Below are positions 20,512 to 31,648 of a stretch of 64,000 bases of DNA, piece after piece; positions within the stretch are counted from its first letter, which is position 1, and each line of letters starts with the position of its first letter. A program made the position numbers and the translations under genes. This stretch comes from Picocystis sp. L7 (Eukaryota; Chlorophyta; Picocystophyceae; Picocystales; Picocystaceae). The notes beneath the pieces are model-generated. The model had not been told where the DNA came from and made no database searches. It worked only from the letters and a program-made list of their open reading frames with translations. The stretch lies in assembly GCA_020975725.1 (NCBI GenBank), contig QXJR01000003.1:1054001-1118000 (forward strand). Direction: 5' to 3'.

Positions 20512-22716
20512 ATGGCCACGCACGCAGCCACCCAAGGGACGTGCGCCATGCCCCGAGGAGCGACCGTGCGACGGGCCTCCCGCGGCAGCCGCTTCGCATG
20601 TGGCGGCACACGCATCGCCGTGCGGTCCGCCACGAGGCGAAACGCCGCCTTTGCCAAGGCCAGGAGCGGCATGGACATCCGGTGCGAGAAGGTGAGAAAG
20701 CGGGACGAAACGGAAGATCGAACGTGGAGGTCGAGACCGGAAAACTGACGTGGGAACGTGCCTCGTCGCGCGCGATGGGAACGGGTGCGAACGTTGGAAT
20801 CCAAGGTGGTTGGCATCGATTTGGGAACCACCAACTCCGCAGTGGCGGCGATGGAGGGAGGGAAGCCCACCATCGTGACCAACGCAGAAGGACAGAGGAC
20901 CACCCCCTCGGTCGTGGCCTTCAACAAGAACGGAGATCGCCTGGTGGGACAAATCGCCAAGCGACAGGCCGTGGTCAATCCTGAAAACACCTTCTACTCC
21001 GTGAAGAGGTTCATTGGGCGTCGCATGGACGAAGTGAAGGAAGAGTCCAAACAAGTGTCCTACCATGTCATCCGTGACGATAGCGGGAACGTCAAAATCG
21101 AATGCACTGCGACCGGAAAGCAATTTGCTGCGGAAGAGATCAGTGCACAAGTGCTCCGGAAACTCGTTGACGATGCCAGCCAGTTCTTGAACGACAGCGT
21201 GACCAAAGCCGTCATCACTGTGCCTGCCTACTTCAACGACTCCCAGAGGCAGGCGACCAAGGATGCTGGCCGCATCGCCGGACTGGATGTTCTGCGCATC
21301 ATCAACGAACCCACCGCTGCGTCACTCGCCTATGGATTCGAAAAGAAGAGCAACGAGACCATCCTGGTGTTTGACCTGGGAGGCGGTACATTTGATGTGT
21401 CTGTACTTGAGGTGGGTGACGGTGTCTTCGAAGTGCTTTCCACGTCTGGAGATACCCACCTTGGCGGGGACGACTTCGATAAATGCATTGTGGACTGGCT
21501 TGCGGGGGACTTCCAGAGGAACGAAGGAATCGATCTGACGAAGGACAAGCAAGCCCTGCAACGTTTGACCGAGGCAGCGGAGAAGGCAAAGATGGAATTG
21601 TCCACACTCTCCCAGACGCAGATCAACCTACCCTTTATTACTGCTACTGCAGAGGGTCCAAAACACATTGACACATCTTTGACGCGTGCCAAGTTCGAGG
21701 AAATGTGCAGCCGGCTGCTGGATCGGTGCAAAACCCCCGTGGAGCAAGCACTCAAGGATGCAGACCTCAGCCTCTCTGATATCAATGAAATAATCATGGT
21801 TGGCGGTTCCACAAGGATTCCTGCGGTCAAGGAGATCGTGAAGAAGCTGACGGGTAGAGAACCAAACGTAACGGTTAATCCAGACGAGGTGGTGGCCCTG
21901 GGAGCGGCTGTGCAAGCTGGTGTGCTGGCTGGGGAGGTGTCAGACATCGTTCTCCTGGATGTAACTCCTCTTAGCTTGGGATTGGAGACACTGGGAGGGG
22001 TCATGACCAAGCTTATTCCTAGGAACACGACCTTGCCCACTTCCAAGTCCGAGACCTTCTCCACTGCTGCAGATGGTCAGACTTCGGTGGAGATCAATGT
22101 TCTTCAGGGTGAGCGCGAATTTTCCAATGACAACAAATCGCTTGGCAATTTCCGTCTCGATGGCATCCCTCCAGCGCCTCGTGGAGTGCCTCAAATTGAG
22201 GTGAAGTTTGATATTGATGCGAATGGTATTCTGTCTGTCTCGGCCATGGACAAGGGTTCAGGGAAGAAGCAAGACATCAAGATTACCGGGGCGTCCACAC
22301 TGTCTTCGGATGAGGTGGAAAAGATGGTTAGTGAGGCAGAGAAGTTTGCTTCTACAGACAAGGAGAAAAGGGAGGCAGTGGACGTGAAGAACCAGGCGGA
22401 TTCTACCGTGTACCAGACAGAGAAGCAAATCCAGGAACTTGGAGAAAAGGTGCCAGCTGATGTGAAGACCAAGGTAGAGGAGAAGGTCCAGGCATTGAAA
22501 GATGCCATTGCATCAGACAACACCCAGAGCATGAAGGCGGCAATGGAGGATCTCCAGAAGGAAGTAATGGCGATGGGCCAAGCCATGTACAGCCAGCCAG
22601 AGGCGGGTGCTCCTGGTGCTGATGCAGCTCCAGGTGGCGATTCTGCTGGTGGCGAGGGCAAGAAGACTGGTGGAGATGATGATGTGATTGATGCTGACTT
22701 CACCGAGTCGTCGTAA
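20512..22716 (+). CDS. HSP70B: Plastid Hsp70 chaperone
   Basis: DnaK-type chaperone of the plastid stroma. Exon 1 (20512-20691) encodes a 60-residue basic transit peptide ending RCEK. Exon 2 (20806-22716) begins [13 protein letters not shown], the nucleotide-binding start. The intron is 114 nt, phase 0, with donor GTGAGA. Total 696 residues. Nucleotide-binding blocks include [15 protein letters not shown] and [13 protein letters not shown]; the linker is [13 protein letters not shown]. The C-terminal end [10 protein letters not shown] is the chloroplast Hsp70 signature. Its sequence is much closer to Chlamydomonas HSP70B than to mitochondrial Hsp70, as far as I can compare from memory. Head to head with the GST gene. 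Confidence 0.95.
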
Positions 22717-23386
22717 ATTGCGTGGGGTCACTTGCCCTCTCCTTCGTAGAGAACAGACACAGCAGGGATCTTGCACGCTTGGTATGGTCTCGTGGAGTTT
22801 ACGTGTGTGTATTTTCTTCAACTTGCAATAATGATACGCTCAGTGTATACACCCTTTAATTGGGGTACCCTGTTTCACGTTCAAAAGTTTGAATAGATGA
22901 TTAGGCAGTTTCTTTACAACGCTCCCTCTTCCAACAGAAGTCTTGCATCTGCTCAGTAGAAGTGAGCAGTCTCCTGTGTGTTGAATGCTAGCTTGGATCC
23001 ACTTCCTGGCTTCGTGCAGGAATTCTCGCTCTCCTGGAGAGGGACATGAATAGTTTGCGTTACCTCTTCCTACTAGACCAGGTCCTGGGATGGATCCTTT
23101 CGTATTTCCATACCATCCGGCCTAGGAATCGGTGTAGCTTCTCTTCCTCTACTCATTCGGCCACGCGGAGCCTGGATTCAATTTTCGGCCCCTTCTTGCT
23201 TCGGCCACGTCTGCTTCCCCGTTTGTTTCGGTTCTTCTTCTTCGACTTTCCTCGTGCTGGTGTCCGAGCGGCTGCATTCCAATCGACTTCTTTCTGGTCG
23301 ACACCCAGAACCCCCGCCAGTTTCCAATCATTCCCACACGTCTTTCCACGTCTCTGAGGACAAGGTGGACCCTTTTGTCCTTCTGC
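22717..23386. other. Intergenic, no gene seen
   Basis: 670 bp between HSP70B and the CDPK gene on the same strand. It holds the HSP70B 3' end and the CDPK promoter. Antisense open frames (to about 24175) only mirror the CDPK coding region. Confidence 0.5.
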
Positions 23387-25081
23387 ATGGCGCCCATTCG
23401 CGTGTTCCAGTCGGGTTCCGAACCGCCTCCCAACCATGGTGTGTGGAGCCTTCCTCCTCCCCGTCGATTCGGCGAATATTCGGGTGAGGATGAGGCTGAG
23501 GACGTGTCGAGATCTCCTCTGGAGCTCAGGTGTCGGTGTGGCATGGACAGGTTGGGATTGATGCGGACGAGCGCTGGTGGCAAGTTGCCTTCTCTGGGAC
23601 TTTCTCCAGGGTTGGAACGATATTACCGGATGGAAGAGACCATCGGAGCAGGAACCTACGGCGTGGTGCGACGGGCAGTGGAACGAAAAGGAGGGGAAGC
23701 CTACGCAGTCAAGTCCATCGCCAAACGTCCGAAAGGATTGGCAGTGCTCAAAGTGCCGAGGTACCTCGAGAAAGTGCAGCGAGAGATCGATGTCATGAAT
23801 CATCTGGGAAAGTCCCTGGCGTGCGTGTACCTTCACGACACCTATGAAGACGAAAAGACCGTGCATCTGGTGATGGAACTCTGCACGGGAGGAAGCCTTT
23901 GGGACAGCGCCGCCCGACGCATGCGACAAGGTAGTTTCACCGAACAAAGAGTGGCCACCATCGCCAGAGCGGCGCTGCGAACGGTCGCGCAGTGCCATGC
24001 CAAAGGGGTCATGTATCGCGATGTCAAGCCGGAAAACTTCCTGTACTACGACGACAGCCCCGATGCACCGCTCAAAGCCACCGATTTCGGACTCGCCACG
24101 TACTTCCAACCAGGACAATGCTTCAGTGAACGGTGTGGAACCGTGCACTACGTGAGCCCGGAAATGGTGAAGCAAGAGTACAGCGCAGAAACAGATCTCT
24201 GGTCTACCGGTGTGATGATCTACCAGCTGCTCTCAGGAAGGATGCCGTTTGAAGACGAATATAACGACACACCCACAAGAAAAGAAGTCTTCAGCAGCAT
24301 TCTGTACGGCGATCTTGATCTCAAGAAGGATCCGTGGCCGCAAATTTCGGATGGGGCCAAGGATCTCATTGCCATGCTCCTGAATCGAGACCCCTTGCAA
24401 AGGCCATCGGCCATCGAGTGCCTCAACCATCCATGGGTGAAGGAAGGGGGCGTGGCCGAAAACAAGCCTCTAGGCGGAGATATTGTGCAGCGATTGCAGC
24501 GATTTGGAACCTATGGGGCGTTCAGGCAAGTGGCGTTCCGACAAGTCCTTGAGAGAATGGATGCGCCTAACCTGGATCTCGATAGAATAAGACAGATTTT
24601 CCAACAATTGGACAAGGAGAATACGGGAATGGTGAGCTTCTCGGCCCTAAGCCAAGCCCTTGAGAAGGCAGGATATCGGCTTGATCCACGTGAAAGGGAC
24701 CAACTCCTGCAGAATCTGGAAAGTGTGTGCACTCCAGCCCATCCAAACGAGTGTGGTCATGATGTTGTGTACTGGGAAGATTTTGCTGCTGCACTGATGG
24801 ATTGGAAGAAGCTGGAGACTTCGGCAGAATGGGATGAGCTTGTCAGCGATGTCTTTCTCTCATTGGACGTCAATGGATCAGGATTCATCGAGAAGGATGA
24901 TATAGCAAACTGGCTGTGCGAGCTGGGTACTGTGAACAGCCAGCGTTGTGTGTCAGATGTGTCTGCTGCCATCAGAGAATCTGACTTTGACAAGGATGGA
25001 AGGGTCAGCCTTGAGGACTTCTATCACTTGCTTGAGGTCAACCCTGTGGAAGGCTTGGATCTTTATGAAAGTCGCATATAG
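23387..25081 (+). CDS. Calcium-dependent protein kinase (CDPK)
   Basis: Ser/Thr kinase fused to a calmodulin-like domain, activated by Ca2+. 564 residues from ATG 23387. Kinase features: glycine loop GAGTYG at 87-92, catalytic Lys109, catalytic loop YRDVKPEN at 210-217, DFG at 233-235, and the GTVHYVSPEM activation segment. A junction region (FRQVAFRQVLERM) follows. The C terminus has EF-hands: the first (DKENTGMVSFSA) lacks the usual Glu at position 12, the second is barely recognisable, and the last two (DVNGSGFIEKDD and DFDKDGRVSLED) look functional. His of HRD is Tyr here. There is no myristoylation glycine, unlike many plant CDPKs. No intron. It converges on the CAF-1 gene, 87 bp apart. 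Confidence 0.92.
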   Translation: MAPIRVFQSGSEPPPNHGVWSLPPPRRFGEYSGEDEAEDVSRSPLELRCRCGMDRLGLMRTSAGGKLPSLGLSPGLERYYRMEETIGAGTYGVVRRAVERKGGEAYAVKSIAKRPKGLAVLKVPRYLEKVQREIDVMNHLGKSLACVYLHDTYEDEKTVHLVMELCTGGSLWDSAARRMRQGSFTEQRVATIARAALRTVAQCHAKGVMYRDVKPENFLYYDDSPDAPLKATDFGLATYFQPGQCFSERCGTVHYVSPEMVKQEYSAETDLWSTGVMIYQLLSGRMPFEDEYNDTPTRKEVFSSILYGDLDLKKDPWPQISDGAKDLIAMLLNRDPLQRPSAIECLNHPWVKEGGVAENKPLGGDIVQRLQRFGTYGAFRQVAFRQVLERMDAPNLDLDRIRQIFQQLDKENTGMVSFSALSQALEKAGYRLDPRERDQLLQNLESVCTPAHPNECGHDVVYWEDFAAALMDWKKLETSAEWDELVSDVFLSLDVNGSGFIEKDDIANWLCELGTVNSQRCVSDVSAAIRESDFDKDGRVSLEDFYHLLEVNPVEGLDLYESRI

Positions 25082-25168
25082 GACAGACCATGAGGTGGGT
25101 AGATAATGAAATAAAAGATTACAAGGGTGACCTCTCTTCAAGTGCTTGAAGCAACGGCAGCAAACTCC

Positions 25169-28100
25169 TCAGACAACCACTGAACAGGTACCTTCGTTTG
25201 CTAATTTATTCTCCATTTCTGCAACAGCTGAGCTCACCTCCCGACGGTTGAGCTGCTTCAGGCGCGGGAAAGCTGCAGTCAGTTCCTGTGGATGAATGGG
25301 TACTCCCTTCATGTGCAATGCTGACAAAAACTTGAGCACAGGCAATGCCAAATTGGCGTTTGGGTCCTGCTTGGTAAGAATGCCCAGAGCCGTTTCTACC
25401 AGGTGGCTTGCATGACTCAATGCCCTCAGCACCACCTGGTTGTCAACATTGGATGCAAAAATTAGGTATGCATACTTTGGGAGAGCAATGCCTGTAGCAG
25501 CTGGTCCGGGCTTAATCGCCTCGCAAAGGCTAGCAATCAACCTCTCCCACAGCTCAGCGCAACTGTGGATCTTTGACCTTGTAGTAGAGTCGACCAGCAA
25601 TTCATTAAGCACAGCAGCAGAATGAGCGGCTACATTGCTTCCCCTTCGTCCCATATTTACAGCTAACAGTGCAAGAAACGATTCTACTGCTATCTTGTCT
25701 TGAAAGTTGCCTACCAATTCACAATCATGATATGATTTGCTTGCCTTCAGCAACGATAGCAACAGCCTTGAAGCTTGTCGCACAAGTGGCATATGTGTGC
25801 TTTGTAGACAGTGTTTCAAGGCAGGCAACAAGAAGGGGTCCCCATACAGACCTTCCAGCGTTGCTCTTGGAGGGAACGAAGTCCACTGCGTGCGTTTGCT
25901 GTCAAAGGATTCAACAGGTTTGCACTTATTTCCGGGCTTCAACTGGAAACACAGAACAATATTACCTAGGCAGCGAGCACATGCTGTCTTCATATCGCAC
26001 CCCAAGCCTTTATCATGCATACTCTTCAGAAGCGCCTCGGCAACACTAGCAGGCATGTACATGATGCAGTTTGGGAGATTGTCTTCACTGAAGACCTTCA
26101 GAGCTTCCCAAAAATTCTCTCTTGCTGGCTCCTTGACTATCGCTTGCAATAACGAACACCAGAAGGGATCACCTGTGCTTGTTACTTCTGCAGCCGGGTG
26201 GCACACCTCTGGTGCATTGTTCGCAGCATTAGCTGCATCCCTCTGCTGGAGTCCTGTGTCCTCTACAAGTTCTATTCCAAGTTGTAGAAGTACCTCTGCC
26301 TTCACGCACCACTCACCTTTTTCATACGATGCTATTTCGTCAATCTTTCTCTTCACAGAAGCCTTCGTGATAGCCTCTGCAGAATGATCTTCATGTGCTC
26401 TAGCATTGATCTCATCCACAAACTTTGCTGTTGCCCTGTTGATTTTGAGCTTCTTATTGAGTTGCAAGAACTTGACTAACTCTTTCAGCGCTTCCCCTGA
26501 TACAGTTGTCGCCTTCCTTCCCAAAATTCTACGGCGTTCTTCACGTTCCTTGCGCTCTTGCTCCTGGTCATACATCTTCACCGGCATGAATGAACTGTAC
26601 ACATTCTCTACAGAAAAACCAAGCAGTAGCCTACTGTCTCCAGCAACCACCGCCGTACCTCTCTGGTCCTCCCCTTCGCCCTCTTGCATGTCGATGGCAA
26701 TCCTTTTGCTGTTGCTTACAACTAGTGTGCCGCGGCACTTCCTGGCCTTTTCCGTGGCAGCATTGAAAGCTCGCTGAAGGGGTTTCGAAGCCCAGTTTGG
26801 TACAAGCTGATCTCCATTCTCAATTTCAAAGGCATCACTCTCCATCATGTCCTCTGCACATTCAGCATCAGACATGTAGTTGTCAGGCACAACAAAGCCA
26901 TCGCCTTCCTCATCCTCGTAGCCATCATTGTCCTCTTCATTCTCTGCGTCACTATCGGCAATGTCCTCACCATCTTCGGGTTCCTCCCATTCCAAATCAC
27001 TCTCGACATCATAGTCAAGGCAAGGATCCTTAGCCAAATAGTTCCTAGGCTTAATATGCCCACTGTGCTTAGACCAACTTCCGAAATAGGGCGGGCGTAG
27101 GTTCTCTTCAAATTGCAGCAACTTCCTGACTGGGTACTTGCCTTTGGGCATTCTTGGCCCAAATATTCCGCCACCCACTGAAGCAATTTCGACTACGTCC
27201 TGATCCACGTGTTCATTACACGCTGCTCTATCCTCGTGAGCATCTTTTCCAGGGATGGTATAGATCGGCTCCCATGAAGCCTTATCCTTATTACGTCTAC
27301 GGCATTGCCAGTAGTGACCGGCTCCAGTTTTTGATCTCATCTGGTTGAGTCTGCGCTTCCTCTTCCATGTCACCAAGTGATCTCTCAGCAACTCCTTCGC
27401 GGTCCATGGGCACTCGTGCATTTCCACCAGGGCCCCGTCAATTAGCTCAGTAGAGGCAGTACGCTGTGGTGGACGGTGAAGTGGAGGTGTGAAGAGCAGA
27501 CTGGATGTGTTTTCTTCACTGGACTGCTTGCCATTTGGTGATAGCTTGCTTGCCGAAGGAGGGGAACTGGCACATTCACCTTCCTCATTCTCGTCTTTCT
27601 TGAATCGAGCAAAGAAAGCTTGCTGTTTTGCAAGGATCCTCTTCTTTTTGTCCTCCTCTTCAGCTTTGGCCCTTAGCTTCTCTTCTCTCGCCCTTTCCTT
27701 TTCTTCTTCTTTTTGCCTCTTTTGCTCTTGTTTTTGCTTCTCTCTTTCCTGTCTTTCAGCTTCCCTCTTGAACCTGGCACTTCGCTTTTCTTCTTCTCGC
27801 TTCAGTTTGGCTGCCTCCTTCTCTTCCTCCTTTTTCAGCCGAGCAGCCTCCTTCTCTTCTTCTTTCCTTTGCCTTTCCACTTCTCGTGCCTCGATCTCTG
27901 CTAGCATTTTCTCCTTTTCTTCATTGATTTCTTGAGAGAAGCTTCTACCAGGGCTGGTCTTTTCCAGCCATTGGCTAGCCTTCAAAAGTTTGTGGAAGGT
28001 GCTCCTCTTTCCCTCGACATACTTGTCGATCCCATCAATGGCGGCTTGTAGCGACCTTAGCCGGTCCGAGATGACTGCTCTTTTCTTTCTTGCCGCTGCA

Positions 28101-29030
28101 ACAATTGGGCGCAGGTTGGGAGGAAAGATCTTTGCGTCCCTCACTTCCCATCTCCACAAATAAGAATCGGTTGCATCCGTCAACAAGTCGGCCTGTTTAC
28201 TTTTGTCGTCCTCAAGCCCTGTGATCCTTCTCAAAGCAAGTGCCAGAATCTCGTTTCGAGTTGCTATTAGGCTCATTGCGGTGGATCTGCTTACGTCTGT
28301 TGCCAACTCATCGAGGGTCTTGTTGCTACCTTCAACGAGACAGGCTGTAAACTTCTTACTGGCCTTGCTATCTGCCCCTGCCTTGGCAAGGTCATCAACA
28401 GTGAATACCACATCTGCACTCGTTTCCTCGATGATTCGCTTTATTTCATGGCGGAAGGTTTTCGCCAATTCTCTGCGACTTTCTTCGGTGTCCCAGCCTT
28501 CCGGCAGGGCTGGTGCGCTTTTGGGCGTGTTCGTTCGGGATGCAGGGCTGCTTGGATTGGAAGCGTTCTGGGAAACCTCGTGCTTCAGGCTCTCTCTCCT
28601 CGGCTCGATGGTCAAAGGTGTGACTCCCGACATGTGATTGACGTTCTCCTTCTTCGCAGGTGTAGGTGTAACTGGTGCGTCTTCCGTTCGTTGGTCTTCT
28701 TCTTCGACCGCCACCACCTTCGACGCCTACAAAACGTTTCGGAAGCACGCTTTTCGAGTCAGCCCATTCCCATCGATCGCATCAAGACATTTCCATTTGG
28801 TTTCCACTCACCTTGACCACATCTTTGGCGTGTCCATCTGTGGCTTTGCGTTTCTTCCCCACCACGTGCTTTGCTTTCTTCCGTCCCTTCGTGGGCTCCT
28901 TCTCCCCTTCCTCTTCCTCCAGGTCCACCACCACGACCTCCACGTCCAGGGTGTCTTCCTTGGTAGCCGCAGGAGGCGCGCTGTGGCTCCAAAACGCGGC
29001 GAGCGTGCGCGCCTTGCTGCCTGCTTCCAT
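25169..29030 (-). CDS. FAS1: Chromatin assembly factor 1 large subunit (CAF-1 p150/FAS1)
   Basis: Deposits H3-H4 on newly replicated DNA as part of CAF-1. Exon 1 is 29030-28812 and exon 2 is 28726-25169. The 85-nt intron (donor GTGAGT, phase 0) joins KDVVK to ASKVVAVEEE. Total 1,258 residues. Residues 5-13 (SKARTLAAFW) resemble a PCNA-binding PIP box. A long K/E/R coiled region around residues 330-430 is the KER domain. The diagnostic CAF-1 block follows: LQFEENLRPPYFGSWSKHSG, then DYDVESDLEWEEP and an acidic run. The C-terminal ~450 residues are helical and less conserved. It faces CDPK tail to tail. An E2F-type site lies just before the start codon. Confidence 0.92.
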
Positions 29031-29425
29031 CGATGCGAAACTGATTTCTGAACCGGCTTGGCGCGCGAAACGCACCCAAGTTAACTCGATGGTTAAAACC
29101 GAGGGGAGCGAAGGGAGGGGAGTCCGCCTCGACGGGACACGGGACGACGTTCGAATCGGGTCGGGAGGTTGTCGGGCGGGAGCGTGTGGAAGGACGGAAA
29201 CCGCAGAGGAGGGAGGGAGTGGCTGGCAGTGCGGCCCATCCTGTCTCGTCAGGACATCTGGATACCTTGGACCAACTGGATGAGTTGGCAAGCCATGAGA
29301 AGCAGAGGATTCCAAGCGGGCGGAATCGATGGCATGGAAGCATCACCAGGAGAATATGGGAGTATCGTTTATTGGTACATATCCCCGCTGCCAGGGATAA
29401 CCGCGGGAACTCTGAGGTCCAGGAT
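29031..29425. other. CAF-1 promoter / intergenic
   Basis: 395 bp between the 3' end of the desaturase-like gene and the start of the CAF-1 gene, both minus-strand. GC-rich close to CAF-1; contains the E2F-type site listed separately and a TTCGAA element at 29152-29157. Confidence 0.5.
29058..29070 (-). promoter_or_regulatory. E2F-type site upstream of CAF-1
   Basis: The plus strand reads TTGGCGCGCGAAA; the minus strand therefore carries TTTCGCGC, which fits TTTSSCGC. It lies 28-40 bp before the CAF-1 start codon. CAF-1 is a known E2F target in plants and animals. Confidence 0.55.
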
Positions 29426-30517
29426 CTACCTGACGATAGGCTTCAAACGTTCCCTCATGATTCGCTTCAACGAGTCCTTGTCTTGAAAATCAAGGCTTTC
29501 CTGTAGGAAAACGCACCTATCTACCAGCCAATCCAAGCGTCCCGTGAAAACGGCCAAACCTACGTCAAAGAATCCTATCCCTTCAAACACCAGAGCCCCT
29601 TCCTCAATGTGCTTCTCTATGGTCTCCATGAACTGGATCGGGAGCTGGGTCCAGTGGAGCTTGGAATTCAGGTGGTGGATGATGTGATAACCGTCGTTGA
29701 AGGTCTTCTGATTGTCAGCGCAGTTGATGCAGTTGTATGTCATGCGGTAGCAATTCTGCGGTGCTTTTGGGTCTATGAACACGTGTTGACTCCAATTGCC
29801 AAACATCAAGGCAAAAGAAGTGATGCAGAAGGGAACAATGAATACCCACGTCGTGGCCACATGGTTGTGCTGATACAGGGAATACACGAGCACAAGGTAG
29901 ACTGCCTCAACCGCGAGCACTTCCCCCAAGAGACTCCACAGCTTTTTCTTGGCTGCATAGATGGGCAATACGAACCACCCCCCTACCATGTATTTGAATA
30001 AATATTGCACAAAATGCCACACGTTGTCACGCTGATAGGGCTCCGTGGAGGAGGCATCCAGCGGAAATTGGTTGTTCTCCACATGGTGCATGACGACATG
30101 GTGAAGCCTGTACATGCCAGCAGGTATACCAAACAACGGGCAGAGCACAACCGACGGGAGACGATTGAGGAACTCGAAGTGGCTGTCCTTTTTGAAGAGC
30201 TTGTTATGCTCGGCGTAGTGAAGGGCGAGTGCGAATCGTTGTAGGAACAAGGGGTAGTTCGTGCACACGTATGCCAATCCCATCCAGTGGTTCGGCGGGA
30301 GGAAGTACACGAGGGCGGCTGTCGGAATCGTAAACATCACCACGTTTGCAAAGAGGTAGAGTAGCGGTTTGTCGCGAGGATCTCTCATCTCGGCTATAAG
30401 CAACTTCACGCCTGCCTCTGGGAGGGCCACCAGGAACTCCTTCCTCGTTCCGTTCACGTCGCACATGGCTGCTTTCCTGGCCCGGCTCGTTTGTTTCTTC
30501 CCATCCTTGTCTTCCAT
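29426..30517 (-). CDS. Fatty-acid-desaturase-like membrane protein
   Basis: A 363-residue membrane protein with several hydrophobic helices and three clusters of histidines arranged as in di-iron desaturases/hydroxylases: HYAEH, HHVVMHHVENN, and HIIHH near the C-terminal third (DGYHIIHHLNSKLHW). These fit HxxxH, HxxxxHH-like and HxxHH boxes. Hydrophobic stretches include ANVVMFTIPTAALVYFL and VAVEAVYLVLVYSL-like segments. I cannot assign a substrate: it lacks the cytochrome b5 domain of front-end desaturases and does not match the common omega types that I know. Two starts are possible (30517 or the Met of MCDVNGTRKEF at about 30466). Head to head with the gamma-CA-like gene, 334 bp apart. 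Confidence 0.75.
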   Translation of the reverse strand: MEDKDGKKQTSRARKAAMCDVNGTRKEFLVALPEAGVKLLIAEMRDPRDKPLLYLFANVVMFTIPTAALVYFLPPNHWMGLAYVCTNYPLFLQRFALALHYAEHNKLFKKDSHFEFLNRLPSVVLCPLFGIPAGMYRLHHVVMHHVENNQFPLDASSTEPYQRDNVWHFVQYLFKYMVGGWFVLPIYAAKKKLWSLLGEVLAVEAVYLVLVYSLYQHNHVATTWVFIVPFCITSFALMFGNWSQHVFIDPKAPQNCYRMTYNCINCADNQKTFNDGYHIIHHLNSKLHWTQLPIQFMETIEKHIEEGALVFEGIGFFDVGLAVFTGRLDWLVDRCVFLQESLDFQDKDSLKRIMRERLKPIVR

Positions 30518-30851
30518 TTCCAACCCTTTTCACCTTCCAGAGCGATCCAAGAGCGTCGCCAACGCGCGTCTTCCGCGCTTCTGTCGGCGAGACCGCCTCC
30601 ACTTAACTCCACCGTAAACTCCGGTCCATCGCCTCCCTCGATCCTCGATCGGGGGAGTTTCTTCTCTGCCCTGGGACTGGGGTTGGTTTGGGGGAGTTTT
30701 CCTTTCACGGGTCGTGCTTCAGTCGGAAGGTTGGGAGGGACGTCTCCCTTTCAGACCGGGACAGCTTTCGGTTCTGTTCCGGTCCATTAGGGTTTTGTTT
30801 TTCGTCCTCCCCCCTTCTGTGGCCTTTATCGATTGCAGCTTCGAGGACGCG
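30518..30851. other. Divergent promoter region
   Basis: 334 bp between the start codons of the desaturase-like gene (-) and the gamma-carbonic-anhydrase-like gene (+). No gene or repeat seen. Confidence 0.5.
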
Positions 30852-31648
30852 ATGTGGCGAAGCGCACGACGCGCATCGACGCTCCTGGTGCAGCACTCGC
30901 GGTCGATGGCGACCTCCTGCGAGGTGGAGAAGTTCGTGGACCACCACAGGAACCTCATGCACCTGGGAAAGAGGTACCCGCTGGTGGCACCGGACGCGTA
31001 CGTGGCGCCGAACGCCACCGTGGTGGGAGACGTGGACCTGGACGATCGCGTGACCGTCGGATACGGTGCCGTCCTACGTGGAGACCTCAACAACATCACC
31101 ATCGGAGCCGTGTCCAACATCGGAGACCGAACCGTCATCCATACGGCGAGGTGGGTGCTTCGACGTCGCGACGAACGATGGGCCGAACCGATACTGGAAA
31201 GAAGGGACGACGAGGACGTTGCTGACGGTGCGCATTTGCAACGCACGTGTACAGGACCTCTCCGACCGGACTCTCGGCCGTCACAAGCATCGGGAAATAC
31301 GTCACTGTGGGACCAGGATGTGCCATTCGGTCGGCTACCATCGAAGACAACGTGATTATCGGGGAAAAGTGTGTCCTGGGTGAAGGGTCCCTTGTGGAAA
31401 GCCATGCAGTACTCAGGCCAGGAAGTGTAGTGCCTCCGGGTAGGAGAATTCCCTCTGGTCAAGTTTGGGCTGGTGTGCCAGCTAGGTACATCCGGGCCGT
31501 CACAAACGAAGAAGCAGAGGAAATCGTGCGGGCTGCTGAATCCATGTTCCTGCTGTCAAGGGAGCATGCGTTTGAGTTCTTGCCCTATGGCACAATGTAC
31601 CAAGAGCTTGAGAAACTGAGGGAAACTCCTGGGGCTAAAAAGGAATAA
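30852..31648 (+). CDS. Gamma-carbonic-anhydrase-like subunit of mitochondrial complex I
   Basis: Left-handed beta-helix subunit of the plant/algal complex I membrane-arm domain. Exon 1 is 30852-31150 and exon 2 is 31255-31648. The 104-nt intron (donor GTGGGT, phase 2) joins VIHTA-R to TSPTGLSAV. Total 230 residues. A mitochondrial-type N terminus (MWRSARRASTLLVQHSRS) precedes hexapeptide repeats (APNATVVGDVDLDDRVTVGY). Of the three zinc-binding histidines of active gamma enzymes, the last two positions read Pro and Arg (TVGPGCAIRSA), so it is the inactive CAL type. The end FLPYGTMYQELEKL also matches plant CAL proteins. Its role is structural. Confidence 0.92.

Noticed and set aside
20512-22716. 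First read as mitochondrial Hsp70
   Set aside because: The transit peptide, IVDWLAGDF-type blocks and the [10 protein letters not shown] end fit plastid HSP70B.
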